Shown: piece after piece, positions 14,101 to 23,083 of the stretch
Layout of the letters: the number at the start of each line of letters is the position of its first letter
How positions within the stretch are numbered: position 1 is the first letter of the stretch
NCBI RefSeq assembly: GCF_000147815.2
Contig: NC_015957.1
Location: forward strand, 7,130,001 to 7,194,000
Reading direction: 5' to 3'
Length of the DNA stretch: 64,000 bases
Origin: Streptomyces violaceusniger Tu 4113
GTDB lineage: Bacteria; Actinomycetota; Actinomycetes; Streptomycetales; Streptomycetaceae
Translations under genes and position numbers: made by a program
The notes under the pieces: generated by a model
Databases searched by the model: none
What the model was told of the DNA's origin: nothing
Seen by the model: only the letters and a program-made list of their open reading frames with translations

Positions 14101-17100
14101 TCAGTCGCGCGATGCCGATGCGGCGGACCGGTTCGCGGAGCCGTTGATCACGAACTGCGAGCCGGGCTCCTTCATCACGTCGCCCTCGGCCGAGTTGGTG
14201 ATCGTCACGTTCGTCAGCGTGGCGCTGCCGCGCGCCCCGCTCATCGCGAGGATCCCGGACCCGTTGTTGGACTTGTCGACGGTGACGTTCTCGATCCGGA
14301 CGCCGGGCATCGCGCCGCCGCCCGTCTTGAACTGGATGCCGTCGTAGGTGGAGTCGTGGATGTCGGTGTCGCGGATCGTGACCCCCGGGATGTCCTGCCC
14401 TTGGGCGAACAGGGTGATCGCGCCGAACTCCTGGGCCTCGCCCCAGAACGCGCCGCCCGTGCGGTACAGGCCGTTGTTGGCGATGAGCGTCTGGCCCGAG
14501 AAGGGCAGCGGGTCGTGGTCCGTGGCCAGCATGATCCCCGGGTAGTTCATGGTGTCGGAGATCAGGTTGTTCTCGATCGTGTTGCCGTAGCCGCCGTAGA
14601 CCGCGATGCCGTTGGCCCGCCAGGGCAGTTGGATGGTGTTGTTGCGGAAGTGGTTGTCGTGGCCGATGTCCGTCGAGGTGTCCTTCACGTACTTGTTGGC
14701 CCAGACGGCGAGCGAGTCGTCGCCGGTGTTGCGGAAGGAGGAGTTGTATACGGTCGAATTGCGGGTGCCGTTGGTGAAGTTGACGCCGTCGGCGTAGGTG
14801 TTGCGGATCCGTACGCCGCTGAATTCGAGGCCGTCACCGGGCCCCCACAGCTCGGGGATGTTGGAGTAGTCGCGGCCGACCCAGGCGCCGACGTTGGCGT
14901 GCTCGAGCCACACGTTGGTGATCTTGGTGTTCTTGCCGAAGCGGCCATTGAGCCCGACACCGCCCTCGGCGCCGCCGTCGCCGCCGCGGATGGTGCCGGA
15001 GCCGAAGACGGCGATGTCGGAGATCTTGGTGTTGTCGTCGATGTCGAAGCCGAAGTTGCCCTCGTGGGGGTGGTTGATGCCGCCCGCTTCCTGGGGCGGG
15101 ATGAGCGAGTAGAGCTGCGAGTGCCACATCCCGGCACCGCGGATGGTGACGTCCCGGATGCCCATCTGGTTGTACTGGCCGTGATCCTGCGGGTCGTCGG
15201 TCAGGATCTTCTTCTCCTGGCGCCACTGGCCCGCGGGGATCCACACGCAGGGGATCTGACCTTCCTGGTCCGCCGTGACGGCGCGCTGGATGGCGTCCGC
15301 GTCGTCGATGCCGTCGTTGGGCACGGCCCCGTAGTCGGTGATGGAGACGCAGTCGGCGGGCTTGGTGGCCGGTGCCGCCACCTGCTCCAGGTCGACCAGG
15401 TCGATGATGTAGAAGGCCGCGTCGTCACCGGTATCCCGCTGGAGCCGGAACTTGGTACCCACCGGGTAGGAGTCGGTGAGCAGCGCGTGGGACTCGTCGA
15501 ACAGCCGCCGGGCGTCGCCGCCGGGCCGATTGGTCAGGCCCTCGGGGTCGTCGGTCGTGCCGTAGAGCCAACTGTGCTTGGAGGACAGGGTGAGTTTGCG
15601 GACGAACTTCCCGTCCGCGTAGAGGCTGATGGTCGCCTCCTTGCCGCCACCGGCTGCCGCGTCCGGGATGGAGTTGCGGACGACGATCGAGTTGGACGGT
15701 GTGGTGGAGGTGAACTCCACGTACTGACCGGTGGTGTCGAGCCGGACCGATGCACGCCCGGAGGACTCGGTGGCGAAGTTGGTGTGCCCGAAGGTGCGCT
15801 TGGCGTCCGCCTTCAGCAGGGTCCCGTCGTACCGGCCGTCCTCCGCCTCGTACTCGGTGTACGGCACGGCGGCGCCACGTCCGACGACGAGGGAGCGGGC
15901 GAAGGTGTTGTTGTCCTCGTTGGTCTCGGCGACGGTGCCGGTGGCGTCGGCCGTCGCGGCGAGCGTCGCTCCCCCGTTGGTGGCGGTCCAGTCGCCGCCG
16001 ATGGCCACGGTGGCCGTACCACCGGCCGGGACGGTGCCCGCCGTGCCGTTCAGCGTGGTCTCGCCGACGGTGAGCCGGGTGACCGATCCGGCGGGCACCG
16101 CGCTCGTGCCCCTGTTGTGCACCGCGACGGTGAAGGTGACCTTGGCGCCCACGGCCGGGCTGGAGGGGTTGGTGGTGATGCCGGTGACCTCCAGGTCCGG
16201 TCCGGGGGCCTGGCCGACGACCAGCTTCGAGGCGGCGTTGCGGCTGTTGTTGGTGTTGTCGAGCTCAGGGACCGTGTCGGTCGGATCGACGACGGCGGAG
16301 ACGGTGTAGCTGCCCATGGCCCGCTTGCCGACCTTGACCGGCACCTTCAACGACGCGCCCGCGGCGAGAGCGTCGACGGCGCCGCTGCCGGCGACCGTGC
16401 CCTCGAGGCTGACGTTCACCGTGGTCGCGGGCGCGGCGACCGTCCCGGCGTTGCGGACCGTCGCCTCGACGGTGACCGCGTCCGTCTCGGAGGGCGACTG
16501 GGGCGACCAGGAGAGATCGGTGACGGTCAGGTCGGGGGCGGGTGCGGCCGCGCCGACGACCTCGAACTCGGCGACCTGTCCGCCGCCGGCGCCGGTGTTT
16601 CCGGAGAACTGCAGCCGTACGTCCGCGTACCGGCCCGTGACCGGGATGGTCACCGTGTTCTTGTTCTGCGACGGGCTGAAGGTGTAGTCGGCCCGATCCT
16701 TCAGCAAGGTGAAACCGGACTCCCCGGCCGGCCGTCCCAGCACCTGAATGCTCTGCGACCGGGTGCTCCACACCGGATCGGGGTTCAGCTTGACGACGAC
16801 GCCGGTCAGATCGGCGTCGGCGCCGAGCTTCGCGGTGAGCGTCGCGGACTGGCCGCTCGCCTCCCAGTAGGTGGCGGTGCTGCCGTCGTTGGCGTTGCTC
16901 GCGATGTAGTTCTGGGTGGTCGACGACGCCTCGATCGGCTTGCGCAGGGCCAGGTTGGTGCCCGCGGGCGGGTCCTCGGGGTTCTCCCCGCCGGCCTTCC
17001 CGCGCACCTCCACCTCGGAGAGCTGGACGGCGTTCCAGCCCGTGTTGCCGGTCACCTGGACGCGCACGTACCGCGCGTCGGCCGTGACATCGAGCGCCAC

Positions 17101-17502
17101 GGTGTTGCCGGACGACGGCGAGAAGTCCTCGCGCGCGTCGGCGGCCACGGTGGTGAAGTTCTGGCCGTCGGCGCTGGCCTGGACTCTCACGCCCTCGGTG
17201 CGGGACTCCCACGACGCGGGGAGTTTCAGTACCACCTCGTCGATATCCGCCTTGCTCCCGAGGTCGACCTGCACCCACTGCGGGAACGAGCCCGCGGGGC
17301 CCTCCCAGTAGGAGGACTGGCTGCCGTCGGTGACATTGCTCGCCGGGTAGGAGCCGTGTGCCCCACTGGCCGTCACCGGCCTGCCCAGCGCCAGGTTCGT
17401 TCCCTCTGCGGCATGGGCTGCCACGGGCAGCAGCCCGACCGTGAGCAGACCCGCCGTCACAAGCCCGGCGGCTAACCGCCGACCGTGATGTCTTCTTCTC
17501 AT
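14101..17502 (-). CDS. Secreted GH87-type alpha-1,3-glucanase/mycodextranase
   Basis: The 1133-residue exoenzyme starts at ATG 17502 with the signal peptide MRRRHHGRRLAAGLVTAGLL ending near VAAHA. Two discoidin (F5/8-type) domains follow (about 35-170 and 185-310, each NLALGRPVTAS or NLALRKPIEAS), then two CARDB domains (about 320-555) and a sugar-binding-like domain with YEAEDGRYDG. The C-terminal part is a right-handed beta-helix starting CVSITDYGAVPNDGIDDADAI. Asp905, Asp928 and Asp929 (YADGVNFTNG and NTGDDSLAVW) have the same spacing as the catalytic aspartates I recall for GH87 glucanases. It probably degrades fungal cell-wall alpha-glucan. A pectate-lyase-like enzyme is less likely. Confidence 0.82.
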   Translation of the reverse strand: MRRRHHGRRLAAGLVTAGLLTVGLLPVAAHAAEGTNLALGRPVTASGAHGSYPASNVTDGSQSSYWEGPAGSFPQWVQVDLGSKADIDEVVLKLPASWESRTEGVRVQASADGQNFTTVAADAREDFSPSSGNTVALDVTADARYVRVQVTGNTGWNAVQLSEVEVRGKAGGENPEDPPAGTNLALRKPIEASSTTQNYIASNANDGSTATYWEASGQSATLTAKLGADADLTGVVVKLNPDPVWSTRSQSIQVLGRPAGESGFTLLKDRADYTFSPSQNKNTVTIPVTGRYADVRLQFSGNTGAGGGQVAEFEVVGAAAPAPDLTVTDLSWSPQSPSETDAVTVEATVRNAGTVAAPATTVNVSLEGTVAGSGAVDALAAGASLKVPVKVGKRAMGSYTVSAVVDPTDTVPELDNTNNSRNAASKLVVGQAPGPDLEVTGITTNPSSPAVGAKVTFTVAVHNRGTSAVPAGSVTRLTVGETTLNGTAGTVPAGGTATVAIGGDWTATNGGATLAATADATGTVAETNEDNNTFARSLVVGRGAAVPYTEYEAEDGRYDGTLLKADAKRTFGHTNFATESSGRASVRLDTTGQYVEFTSTTPSNSIVVRNSIPDAAAGGGKEATISLYADGKFVRKLTLSSKHSWLYGTTDDPEGLTNRPGGDARRLFDESHALLTDSYPVGTKFRLQRDTGDDAAFYIIDLVDLEQVAAPATKPADCVSITDYGAVPNDGIDDADAIQRAVTADQEGQIPCVWIPAGQWRQEKKILTDDPQDHGQYNQMGIRDVTIRGAGMWHSQLYSLIPPQEAGGINHPHEGNFGFDIDDNTKISDIAVFGSGTIRGGDGGAEGGVGLNGRFGKNTKITNVWLEHANVGAWVGRDYSNIPELWGPGDGLEFSGVRIRNTYADGVNFTNGTRNSTVYNSSFRNTGDDSLAVWANKYVKDTSTDIGHDNHFRNNTIQLPWRANGIAVYGGYGNTIENNLISDTMNYPGIMLATDHDPLPFSGQTLIANNGLYRTGGAFWGEAQEFGAITLFAQGQDIPGVTIRDTDIHDSTYDGIQFKTGGGAMPGVRIENVTVDKSNNGSGILAMSGARGSATLTNVTITNSAEGDVMKEPGSQFVINGSANRSAASASRD

Positions 17503-17856
17503 GAGGCCCTCTCGATCTCTTCCCCTGAGCGCTCGCAACCGGCCCCGCCACCCGCCGCCCACCGACGCGCAGGATTTCTCGGGGCAGGGAGCACGCAGGC
17601 ATGAGGGAGCGGTGCGCCTGGTGGACGATGACGGTGTTCAGCGGGCCCGGACGATGTCGCGGTGAAGAAGCCGAGCCAGCCGCAGTGCAAGAGTTGAGTA
17701 ATTTCGTCTATCTTTTGCAGTGCCGTGACGACAGATTTCTACTGCCCATCGACTTTGTCAACGGCCTGGTACACCGCAGTACTTGGCGACGGAGCGCTTC
17801 AGTTGGCCACTGAGTGCCTCGGTTGGTGAGCGCCGCGTCTTCCCCGGAGGCGGCGA
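17503..17856. other. Non-coding stretch upstream of the glucanase
   Basis: No credible gene is found in these 354 bases. They must hold the glucanase promoter on the minus strand: a TTGACA at about 17756-17761 is a candidate -35, but no good -10 follows at normal spacing. The part 17690-17760 is AT-richer than its surroundings. Confidence 0.4.
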
Positions 17857-18318
17857 CTACTCCTGCCACGTCCCGTCGCGCATGATGGTTCTCCCGCGCA
17901 GCTCCTGCTCGCCGCGCCAGGCGAGCACCGTCTTCGGCACCACGCGGACGTACAGAAAGGGGCCCTCCTCCGTGCGAGGATCCCACCCGAACTTGGCGGT
18001 GAACGCCTCGGCCGCGTCTGCGGGGACCTCCTGATCCGGGAAGCACTCCGCCTCCCCTTGGAGAAGCACCACATCGAAGGTGTCCGGCAGTGCCAGGCGT
18101 ACGCGCGGCTCCTCGCGGACGTTCCGCGCCGTCACCGAAGTGGCGCTGGTGCACATCCAAACGGCCTGCCCATCCCACAGGAACCACAGCGGCACCTGGT
18201 GCGGTCCGCGCTCAGGATGCCCCGTCGACACCCATACATCCCGCTCGGCGACGAGCCGGTCCAGTGTGTCGCGCCGTCGCTCCGCCGCCTGGCGGCGAAC
18301 GCTTCCCGTGGTCCGCAT
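17857..18318 (-). CDS. Pyridoxamine 5'-phosphate oxidase-fold protein
   Basis: The 153-residue protein has the split beta-barrel pattern of FMN- or F420-binding PPOX proteins: ERDVWVSTGHPERGPHQVPLWFLWDGQAVWMCTSATSVTARNVREEPRVRLALPDTFDVVLLQGEAE. The C-terminal FLYVRVVPKTVLAWRGEQELRGRTIMRDGTW is typical of the F420-linked Rv1155-like group. The substrate is unknown. It is divergent from the PEP-mutase-like gene. Confidence 0.85.
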   Translation of the reverse strand: MRTTGSVRRQAAERRRDTLDRLVAERDVWVSTGHPERGPHQVPLWFLWDGQAVWMCTSATSVTARNVREEPRVRLALPDTFDVVLLQGEAECFPDQEVPADAAEAFTAKFGWDPRTEEGPFLYVRVVPKTVLAWRGEQELRGRTIMRDGTWQE

Positions 18319-18467
18319 GGGAGCCGACCCTAGCCAGCGGGCTCACCGTGCGCATGAGGCGCGGGACCTACTACCAGCGACCGGTGGGTGGGCCGAGATT
18401 CGGCAAGGTCGACGTCGATGTCGGATTCCTGCCGGAAAGGGCCACCCGGCAGTGTTTGGCTACCCGC

Positions 18468-19298
18468 ATGACCGCCACGCAGCAGGCCAAAGCCCGCCTC
18501 TTCCGCTCCCTGCACACCCTCGCCGGGCCCCTCACGCTCGCCAACGCCTGGGACGTCGCAAGCGCTCGCGTCATCGAATCCGCGGGCGCCCCCGCGATCG
18601 CCACCACCAGCGCCGGCGTCGCCTGGTCGCTGGGCTCCCCGGACGGCGACGCGCTCGTCCGCGACCAGGCACTGGAGACGATCTCCCGCATCACCGCAGC
18701 GGTCGCGGTTCCGGTCACCGCCGACATCGAGGGCGGGTACGGGCAGGACGCGGCCGACGTCGCCGGGACCATCACCGGGGTGCTCGCGGCGGGCGCCGTC
18801 GGCGTCAACATCGAAGACGGCACCAGGCCCCCGGGCGAGCTCGCCACGCGGCTGGCGGTCGCCCGGCGGACCGCTGACCGGGCGGGGGCGGACCTCTTCC
18901 TCAACGCCCGTATCGACACGTACCTGTTGGGGCTCGGGAACCCGGACACCCGACTTGAGGAGACCCTGTCCCGGGCGCACATGTATGTCGACGCCGGTGC
19001 GGACGGCATCTTCGTCCCCGGTGTCACCGACACCACCACCATCGCGGCGCTGGCCAAAGACATCTCGGGACCGCTGAACGTCATGGCCGGCCCCGGCGCC
19101 CCGACCGTCGCCGAGCTGGGCACCCTCGGCGTGGCCCGCGTCAGCCTGGGCTCCGGCGTGGCGCAGGCCGCGTACGCTGCCGCTCGCCGCGCGGCGCGGG
19201 AACTCTTCGACACCGGTGACTACGGCTCCCTCCTCGGCGCGATCCCCTTCCCGGAACTCAACGGGCTGCTCTCCGAACCCCGGGGTGCCCTCTCATGA
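18468..19298 (+). CDS. Isocitrate lyase/PEP mutase family protein
   Basis: The 276-residue TIM-barrel enzyme shows the family's landmarks: LANAWDVASARVIESAGAPAIATTSAGVAW, the metal-site strand VTADIEGGYG and VNIEDGT. LFLNARIDTYLLG and ADGIFVPGVTD complete the barrel. The KKCGH loop of true isocitrate lyase is absent, so it is more like phosphonomutase or oxaloacetate hydrolase relatives that form or break C-C or C-P bonds in short oxo-acids. ATG at 18468 matches the usual start. Its last bases overlap the end of the convergent AraC gene. Confidence 0.85.
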   Translation: MTATQQAKARLFRSLHTLAGPLTLANAWDVASARVIESAGAPAIATTSAGVAWSLGSPDGDALVRDQALETISRITAAVAVPVTADIEGGYGQDAADVAGTITGVLAAGAVGVNIEDGTRPPGELATRLAVARRTADRAGADLFLNARIDTYLLGLGNPDTRLEETLSRAHMYVDAGADGIFVPGVTDTTTIAALAKDISGPLNVMAGPGAPTVAELGTLGVARVSLGSGVAQAAYAAARRAARELFDTGDYGSLLGAIPFPELNGLLSEPRGALS

Positions 19299-20172
19299 GG
19301 TGGGTTGCGCCTGCGCGATCACGGCAGGCGGCCTCCGGGGCGTCGAGGAAACCGGCCACGCCACGTCGTCGATCGCGAGCCACGGCGCCACGGCCACGGC
19401 CGTGGGGGTGAGCCCGGTGAACGCCTTGACCTCGCGGTGGAGATGGGACTGGTCGACGTAGCCGCTCTCGGTGGCAACGTCGGCGGCGGCGTGACCCGCC
19501 GCGAGAAGGTGGGCCGCGTGGTTGAACCGCACCAGTCGAGCGGCGCGTTTGGGTGTGATGCCGAGCTGGGAGCGGAAGCGGGCGGACAGGCGCTTGCGGC
19601 TCCAGCCGACCTCCTCCGCCAGGCGCTCGACCCGCACCCGCCCCCGGCCGGTGAGCGTCCGCCGCCAGGCGTGGGCGACCTCCGGGGCGACGGGTGGGCG
19701 CCTGCCCAGCCATCGGCCGAGGATGTCCACCGCGATCGCGCACCGCTCGTCCCACGACGTGGCGGCACACAGCCTGTCCTCGGCTCGCTCGGCGTCGGGG
19801 CCCCAGACATCATCGAGGGATTCCACCGTCCCGCTGAGCTCGGCCGACGGGCGGAACACCGCGGCCGCCGCGACCGGCTCCAGCCGGATCTGGAGGCACT
19901 CGCCCACCCGGCCGCCTGCCCGCAGCTCGCCGGGGTGGAGCCCGACGACGACACTGCCGCGCCCATGCCGGCCGTGTGCGTCGTAGACGAGGCCCTCGCC
20001 CTCGCTCAGGTCGAGCAGCAGGGTGACGGACGGGTGCGCCACCATGGCGATTGTCCACCGCCGCGGGGACACGTTGGCGGAACCCGGCCATGCTGCCCCC
20101 CGGCAGCCGACCGGACGGACGCGGGACCGCGACGCCCACCGCTGACCAGTCGAATGGTGTCCCCGCCGACAT
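19293..20172 (-). pseudogene. AraC family regulator, frameshifted near residue 40
   Basis: The C-terminal two thirds (19293 to about 20050) carry an AraC HTH pair (VERLAEEVGWSRKRLSARFRSQLGITPKRAARLVRF, then DVATESGYVDQSHLHREVKAFTGLTPTAV). The N-terminus FDWSAVGVAVPRPSGRLPGG, then SMAGFRQRVPAAVD, lies in another frame from 20172; the two would join as VDIAMVAHPSVTLLLDLSEG if one A were removed at about 20050. So either the gene is inactivated by a one-base insertion, or the sequence has an error there. A shortened protein from GTG 20072 is conceivable. It begins 20 bases after the alpha/beta hydrolase gene. Confidence 0.75.
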
Positions 20173-20191
20173 CACGCGACCAGTCCAGGTC

Positions 20192-21022
20192 TCAGGGCGT
20201 CACGGGCGGGGTGTCAACGCCCGTCGCCGCGAAGCCCAGCAGCAGGGTGCCGGTCGCCTCGGGCTCCTCGATCATGGGCACATGCCCGACGCCGGGCAGC
20301 AGCTCGACCCGCGCGTTCGGCACCGCGTCGTACTGGTGCGCCGATGAGGGCTCCCAGCGGGGGTCGGCAGTACCGAAGACCACCAGTACGGGGAGGTCGA
20401 TGGCGGCGAGACGCTCGGGCACACTCCGCTCGGTGATGTACGCGGCGTTCCGGCGCAGCACGGTCCTGAGCGCCGGGTAGGTGATCCTCCGTATGTCGGC
20501 GACCACGTCGTCCGGCACCTCCACCGGGCGAGCGCACGCCGCCCCGATTCCCCTGCGGATCGTCGCGTCCGAACGCCTCGGCCACAGCAGCGGGCCGAGG
20601 GGCGGGGCCAACAGCACCCGAAGGAGGAGCGGCTGCGGCAGGAGGGCGTCGAGACTCGGGCCGCTGCTGATCAGCGTGAGCGATCTCACCAGGTCGGGGC
20701 GGTGTTCGGCAAGCGCGGTGGCCACGTAGCCGCCGCTGGAGTGCCCGGCCACGGCCACGGAACGGAGGCCGAGGCCGTCGAACAGCGCCGCCACCTGACC
20801 CGCCTGCGCGGGCACGTCATAGGACGCCGCGGGCGGGGACTGGCCGCAGCCCGGAAGGTCGACCCGAACGACGTGATGGTGGCGGGCGAGCGCCGGGACC
20901 ACCGGGCCCCAGAAGCCGCCCGAGGCCCCCGATCCGTGGATGAGCAACAGGGGCGGTGCCTGCCGAGGGCCGTCGTGGACCACATGCATCCCGCGCGAGA
21001 GCTCAACGCTGTGTTCGCTCAT
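20192..21022 (-). CDS. Alpha/beta hydrolase
   Basis: The 276-residue enzyme has the oxyanion HGSGASGGFWGPVV, the nucleophile elbow GHSSGG, the acid Asp in LVVFGTADPRWEPS and the catalytic His in GVGHVPMIEEPEAT. This is a complete Ser-Asp-His triad of an esterase or C-C hydrolase. The start at ATG 21022 is chosen by homology-like beginning (MSEHSVEL); ribosome signals are poor and an ATG at 21064 would add 14 residues. It lies just upstream of the AraC relic on the same strand. Confidence 0.85.
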   Translation of the reverse strand: MSEHSVELSRGMHVVHDGPRQAPPLLLIHGSGASGGFWGPVVPALARHHHVVRVDLPGCGQSPPAASYDVPAQAGQVAALFDGLGLRSVAVAGHSSGGYVATALAEHRPDLVRSLTLISSGPSLDALLPQPLLLRVLLAPPLGPLLWPRRSDATIRRGIGAACARPVEVPDDVVADIRRITYPALRTVLRRNAAYITERSVPERLAAIDLPVLVVFGTADPRWEPSSAHQYDAVPNARVELLPGVGHVPMIEEPEATGTLLLGFAATGVDTPPVTP

Positions 21023-21590
21023 GCGGGGATGGTGCGTGGGCCGCCGACCGTCGGTCTTGTACATATGTCGTCGTGGCGGTGACGATCGCGATGGCCGTGG
21101 TCAGCAGCCAGGCGGGCGGACGGCGCCGGGCGGGCTCGGCGGGGGTGACGAGGACGGTGTCGGGCCTGGCCGCCGTCGGGGCCGATTCCGGACCGGCGGG
21201 GGCCGCGGTGGAGTGGTGTGCGAGGTCGACCATGGTGCGCGCCGCGTGCTCGGCCTCGGTCAGTGTTCCGGCGAGAACCGTGGGGCATTCCTCGGGCCGG
21301 CGCCCGGTCCGGCCGCCCTCTCCTCCAGCCATCCGCTCAGCCGGGCCGCCGTCGGGCGCCCGGCCGGGTCCTTGGCCGGACGCGCGGTGAGCAGTGGCTC
21401 CAGCTCCGGGGGGACGCCTTCGAGGTCGGGTTCCTGGTCGGGTTCCTCGTGGACCACTCGGTAGAGCAGGGTGGCCGCGGGTGTCTGTTCCCCCGCGCGC
21501 GAGAAGGGGCCATGTCCGGTCGCGAGGCGGTAGGCGGCCAGCAGGGCGAGCGCGATCGGAACAGCAGATACAGGGCGGCCCCGGCCCGCC
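21003..21590 (-). pseudogene. Relic of a membrane Ser/Thr protein kinase
   Basis: In one frame the segment near 21590-21300 reads AYRLATGHGPFSRAGEQTPAATLLYRVVHEEP then PPELEPLLTARPAKDPAGRPTAARL, the last kinase subdomains of PknB-type enzymes. A second frame nearer 21003 supplies a Thr/Pro-rich linker and a membrane helix (RRRPPAWLLTTAIAIVTATTT). The ATP-binding and catalytic lobes are gone and the two parts are out of frame. It overlaps the start of the hydrolase gene. Confidence 0.65.
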
Positions 21591-21770
21591 GCATCATGGC
21601 CGTCACCCGCCGCCGAGCCGGCGAGATCACCGTCCTCACCCACGCCGCACAAACCATCACCGCGGCCGTCACGCGGTTGCTGCCGATGCACTGGCCGCCC
21701 CACCTGGGGAGGTGAAGGAATCACGCCCGTGCGCGCCGCGGCGGGCGAGGGTGAACTTTTTTGGATATCC

Positions 21771-21791
21771 GCGTGACGTAATCCGTCACGC
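21771..21791. promoter_or_regulatory. Perfect 8-bp inverted repeat before the Lrp gene
   Basis: GCGTGACG (21771-21778), TAATC, CGTCACGC (21784-21791). It lies about 140 bases before the tandem-Lrp start and directly behind an AT-rich run (ACTTTTTTGGATAT). It may be an operator, or a terminator for relic transcription. Confidence 0.4.
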
Positions 21792-21934
21792 CGCACCTCG
21801 TCCGTTCATGCGCGCCAGATCTGCGGGTGTTACGCCTTCGTGATCTGCGGGGTGCCGGATCGCCCGGCTGTGACCTGGAGCAATGCAGGATTCCATCATT
21901 GACGAGTGGAAAAGCGCTCATTAGCGTCCGCCTC

Positions 21935-22942
21935 ATGACCCACCAAGCACTCGTGGACACCATTGATGACCTGGACCGTTGCGTGATCGCGGCGCTCCAG
22001 CTCAATGGTCGTGCGCCGTGGTGCGCGGTGGCCCGTTGGGTGGGTACGAGCGAGACGACCGCCCAGCGGCGCTACAAGGCTCTGCGCGAGCGGGGACTGC
22101 TGCGGGTCGTCGGCACGCTGGAGCTGGACCGCACCCGGGAGGGCTCGTCCATGCTCGTCCGGGTGCAGGCCAGGCCCGGTCGCGGGCTGGACCTCGCGGA
22201 CCAGCTCGCCGTCAGCCCGGATGTGCGCTTCCTGGCCGTCGTCACCGGCGCGGCCGATCTCATCGTCGATTTCGTTGCCCGTGACAACGAGGAGATGATG
22301 CGGATGCTCTTCACCGACCTGCCCGGGGCCGACCTGATCAGCAGCACCGAGGCGGTCGCCGTCATCCGTGCGTTCACCTCCGCGTCGATGTGGGACACCG
22401 GGCTGCTGCCCGCCGAGGCGGCCGCGGACCTGCGGCCCGCTTCCCTCGCGTCGTCGTGCGACCGCGACGACTGGGACGAGGCGCCAAAAGCGCTGACCGG
22501 TCTGGAGCAGGAGGTCGCGGCGGCTCTCAAGGAAGATGGCCGGGCCCAGATCAGCGCCCTGGCCCGGCGCCTGGGCCACACCGAGGCGGGCGTCGCACGG
22601 GCCATGGAACGTCTCATATCCCGTGGCATCCTGCAGTTCCGGACTCTGGTCGAACCGGGCCTGCTCGGGTACGACGCCGAGTTCATGGTGTGGCTGTCGA
22701 TCGAGCCCGACCGGCTCGAAGCCGCGGGGCGGCAGCTCGCGCGCCATCCGGGAACCAAGTTCCTGTGCGCGGCGACCGGGCGTTTCAACCTCGTCGGACA
22801 CATGGTTCTGCCCCGTCGCACCGATCTGCTCCGCTACACCAGTGAGGTCATCGGGACGCTGCCCGGGCTGATCGCCTCCGATGTGACGTTGCACCTCGCC
22901 ACCCTCAAGTACTCCTGGCACCGGATGGTCCGCACCGTCTGA
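21935..22942 (+). CDS. Tandem Lrp/AsnC family regulator
   Basis: The 335-residue protein is two Lrp units in one chain: HTH1 at about 8-55 (IDDLDRCVIAALQLNGRAPWCAVARWVGTSETTAQRRYKALRERGLL) with a RAM-like domain ending near 150, then HTH2 at about 185-230 (LTGLEQEVAAALKEDGRAQISALARRLGHTEAGVARAMERLISRGIL) with a second RAM domain. Tandem Lrp proteins usually sense amino acids or related amides and control an adjacent operon. Here that is the hydrolase/permease/SDR/fusion operon that starts 142 bases downstream on the same strand. Confidence 0.85.
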   Translation: MTHQALVDTIDDLDRCVIAALQLNGRAPWCAVARWVGTSETTAQRRYKALRERGLLRVVGTLELDRTREGSSMLVRVQARPGRGLDLADQLAVSPDVRFLAVVTGAADLIVDFVARDNEEMMRMLFTDLPGADLISSTEAVAVIRAFTSASMWDTGLLPAEAAADLRPASLASSCDRDDWDEAPKALTGLEQEVAAALKEDGRAQISALARRLGHTEAGVARAMERLISRGILQFRTLVEPGLLGYDAEFMVWLSIEPDRLEAAGRQLARHPGTKFLCAATGRFNLVGHMVLPRRTDLLRYTSEVIGTLPGLIASDVTLHLATLKYSWHRMVRTV

Positions 22943-22990
22943 GCCCCCGGCCGGCCGCCGGGCACACCGCGCGATAGCGGCCCGGCCATA

Positions 22991-23060
22991 CCCTCATCCG
23001 CCCCCTTCCGCCCCCTTCCGCCCCCTTCCGCCCTCTTCCGCCCTCTTCCGCCCTCTTCCG
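22991..23060. repeat. Seven 10-bp tandem units in an operon leader
   Basis: Units end in CCG at every tenth base: CCCTCATCCG, three CCCCCTTCCG and three CCCTCTTCCG. The strand is almost pure pyrimidine with a G every ten bases, one per helical turn. It occupies the space between the Lrp gene and the first catabolic gene (start 23084), where promoter or leader signals belong. Confidence 0.85.
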
Positions 23061-23083
23061 CTCCGATCCTTGTGGAGATCACC

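Noticed and set aside
13420..17475. A 1351-codon plus-strand open frame opposite the glucanase
   Set aside because: Its composition is that of the reverse of a GC-rich gene (strings of Gly, Val, Arg, Asp), it has no domain, and the minus strand carries a signal peptide, discoidin, CARDB and catalytic domains.
14101..17502. Annotation as pectate lyase
   Set aside because: The beta-helix start looks similar, but the spacing of the three aspartates and the discoidin/CARDB modules fit GH87 better.
17700..17770. A plus- or minus-strand promoter around TTGACA at 17756-17761
   Set aside because: No acceptable -10 element is found at 16-18 bases, so it is noted only as a weak candidate.
22991..23060. 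CRISPR-like array
   Set aside because: The units are 10 bases and contiguous with no spacers and no cas genes nearby.
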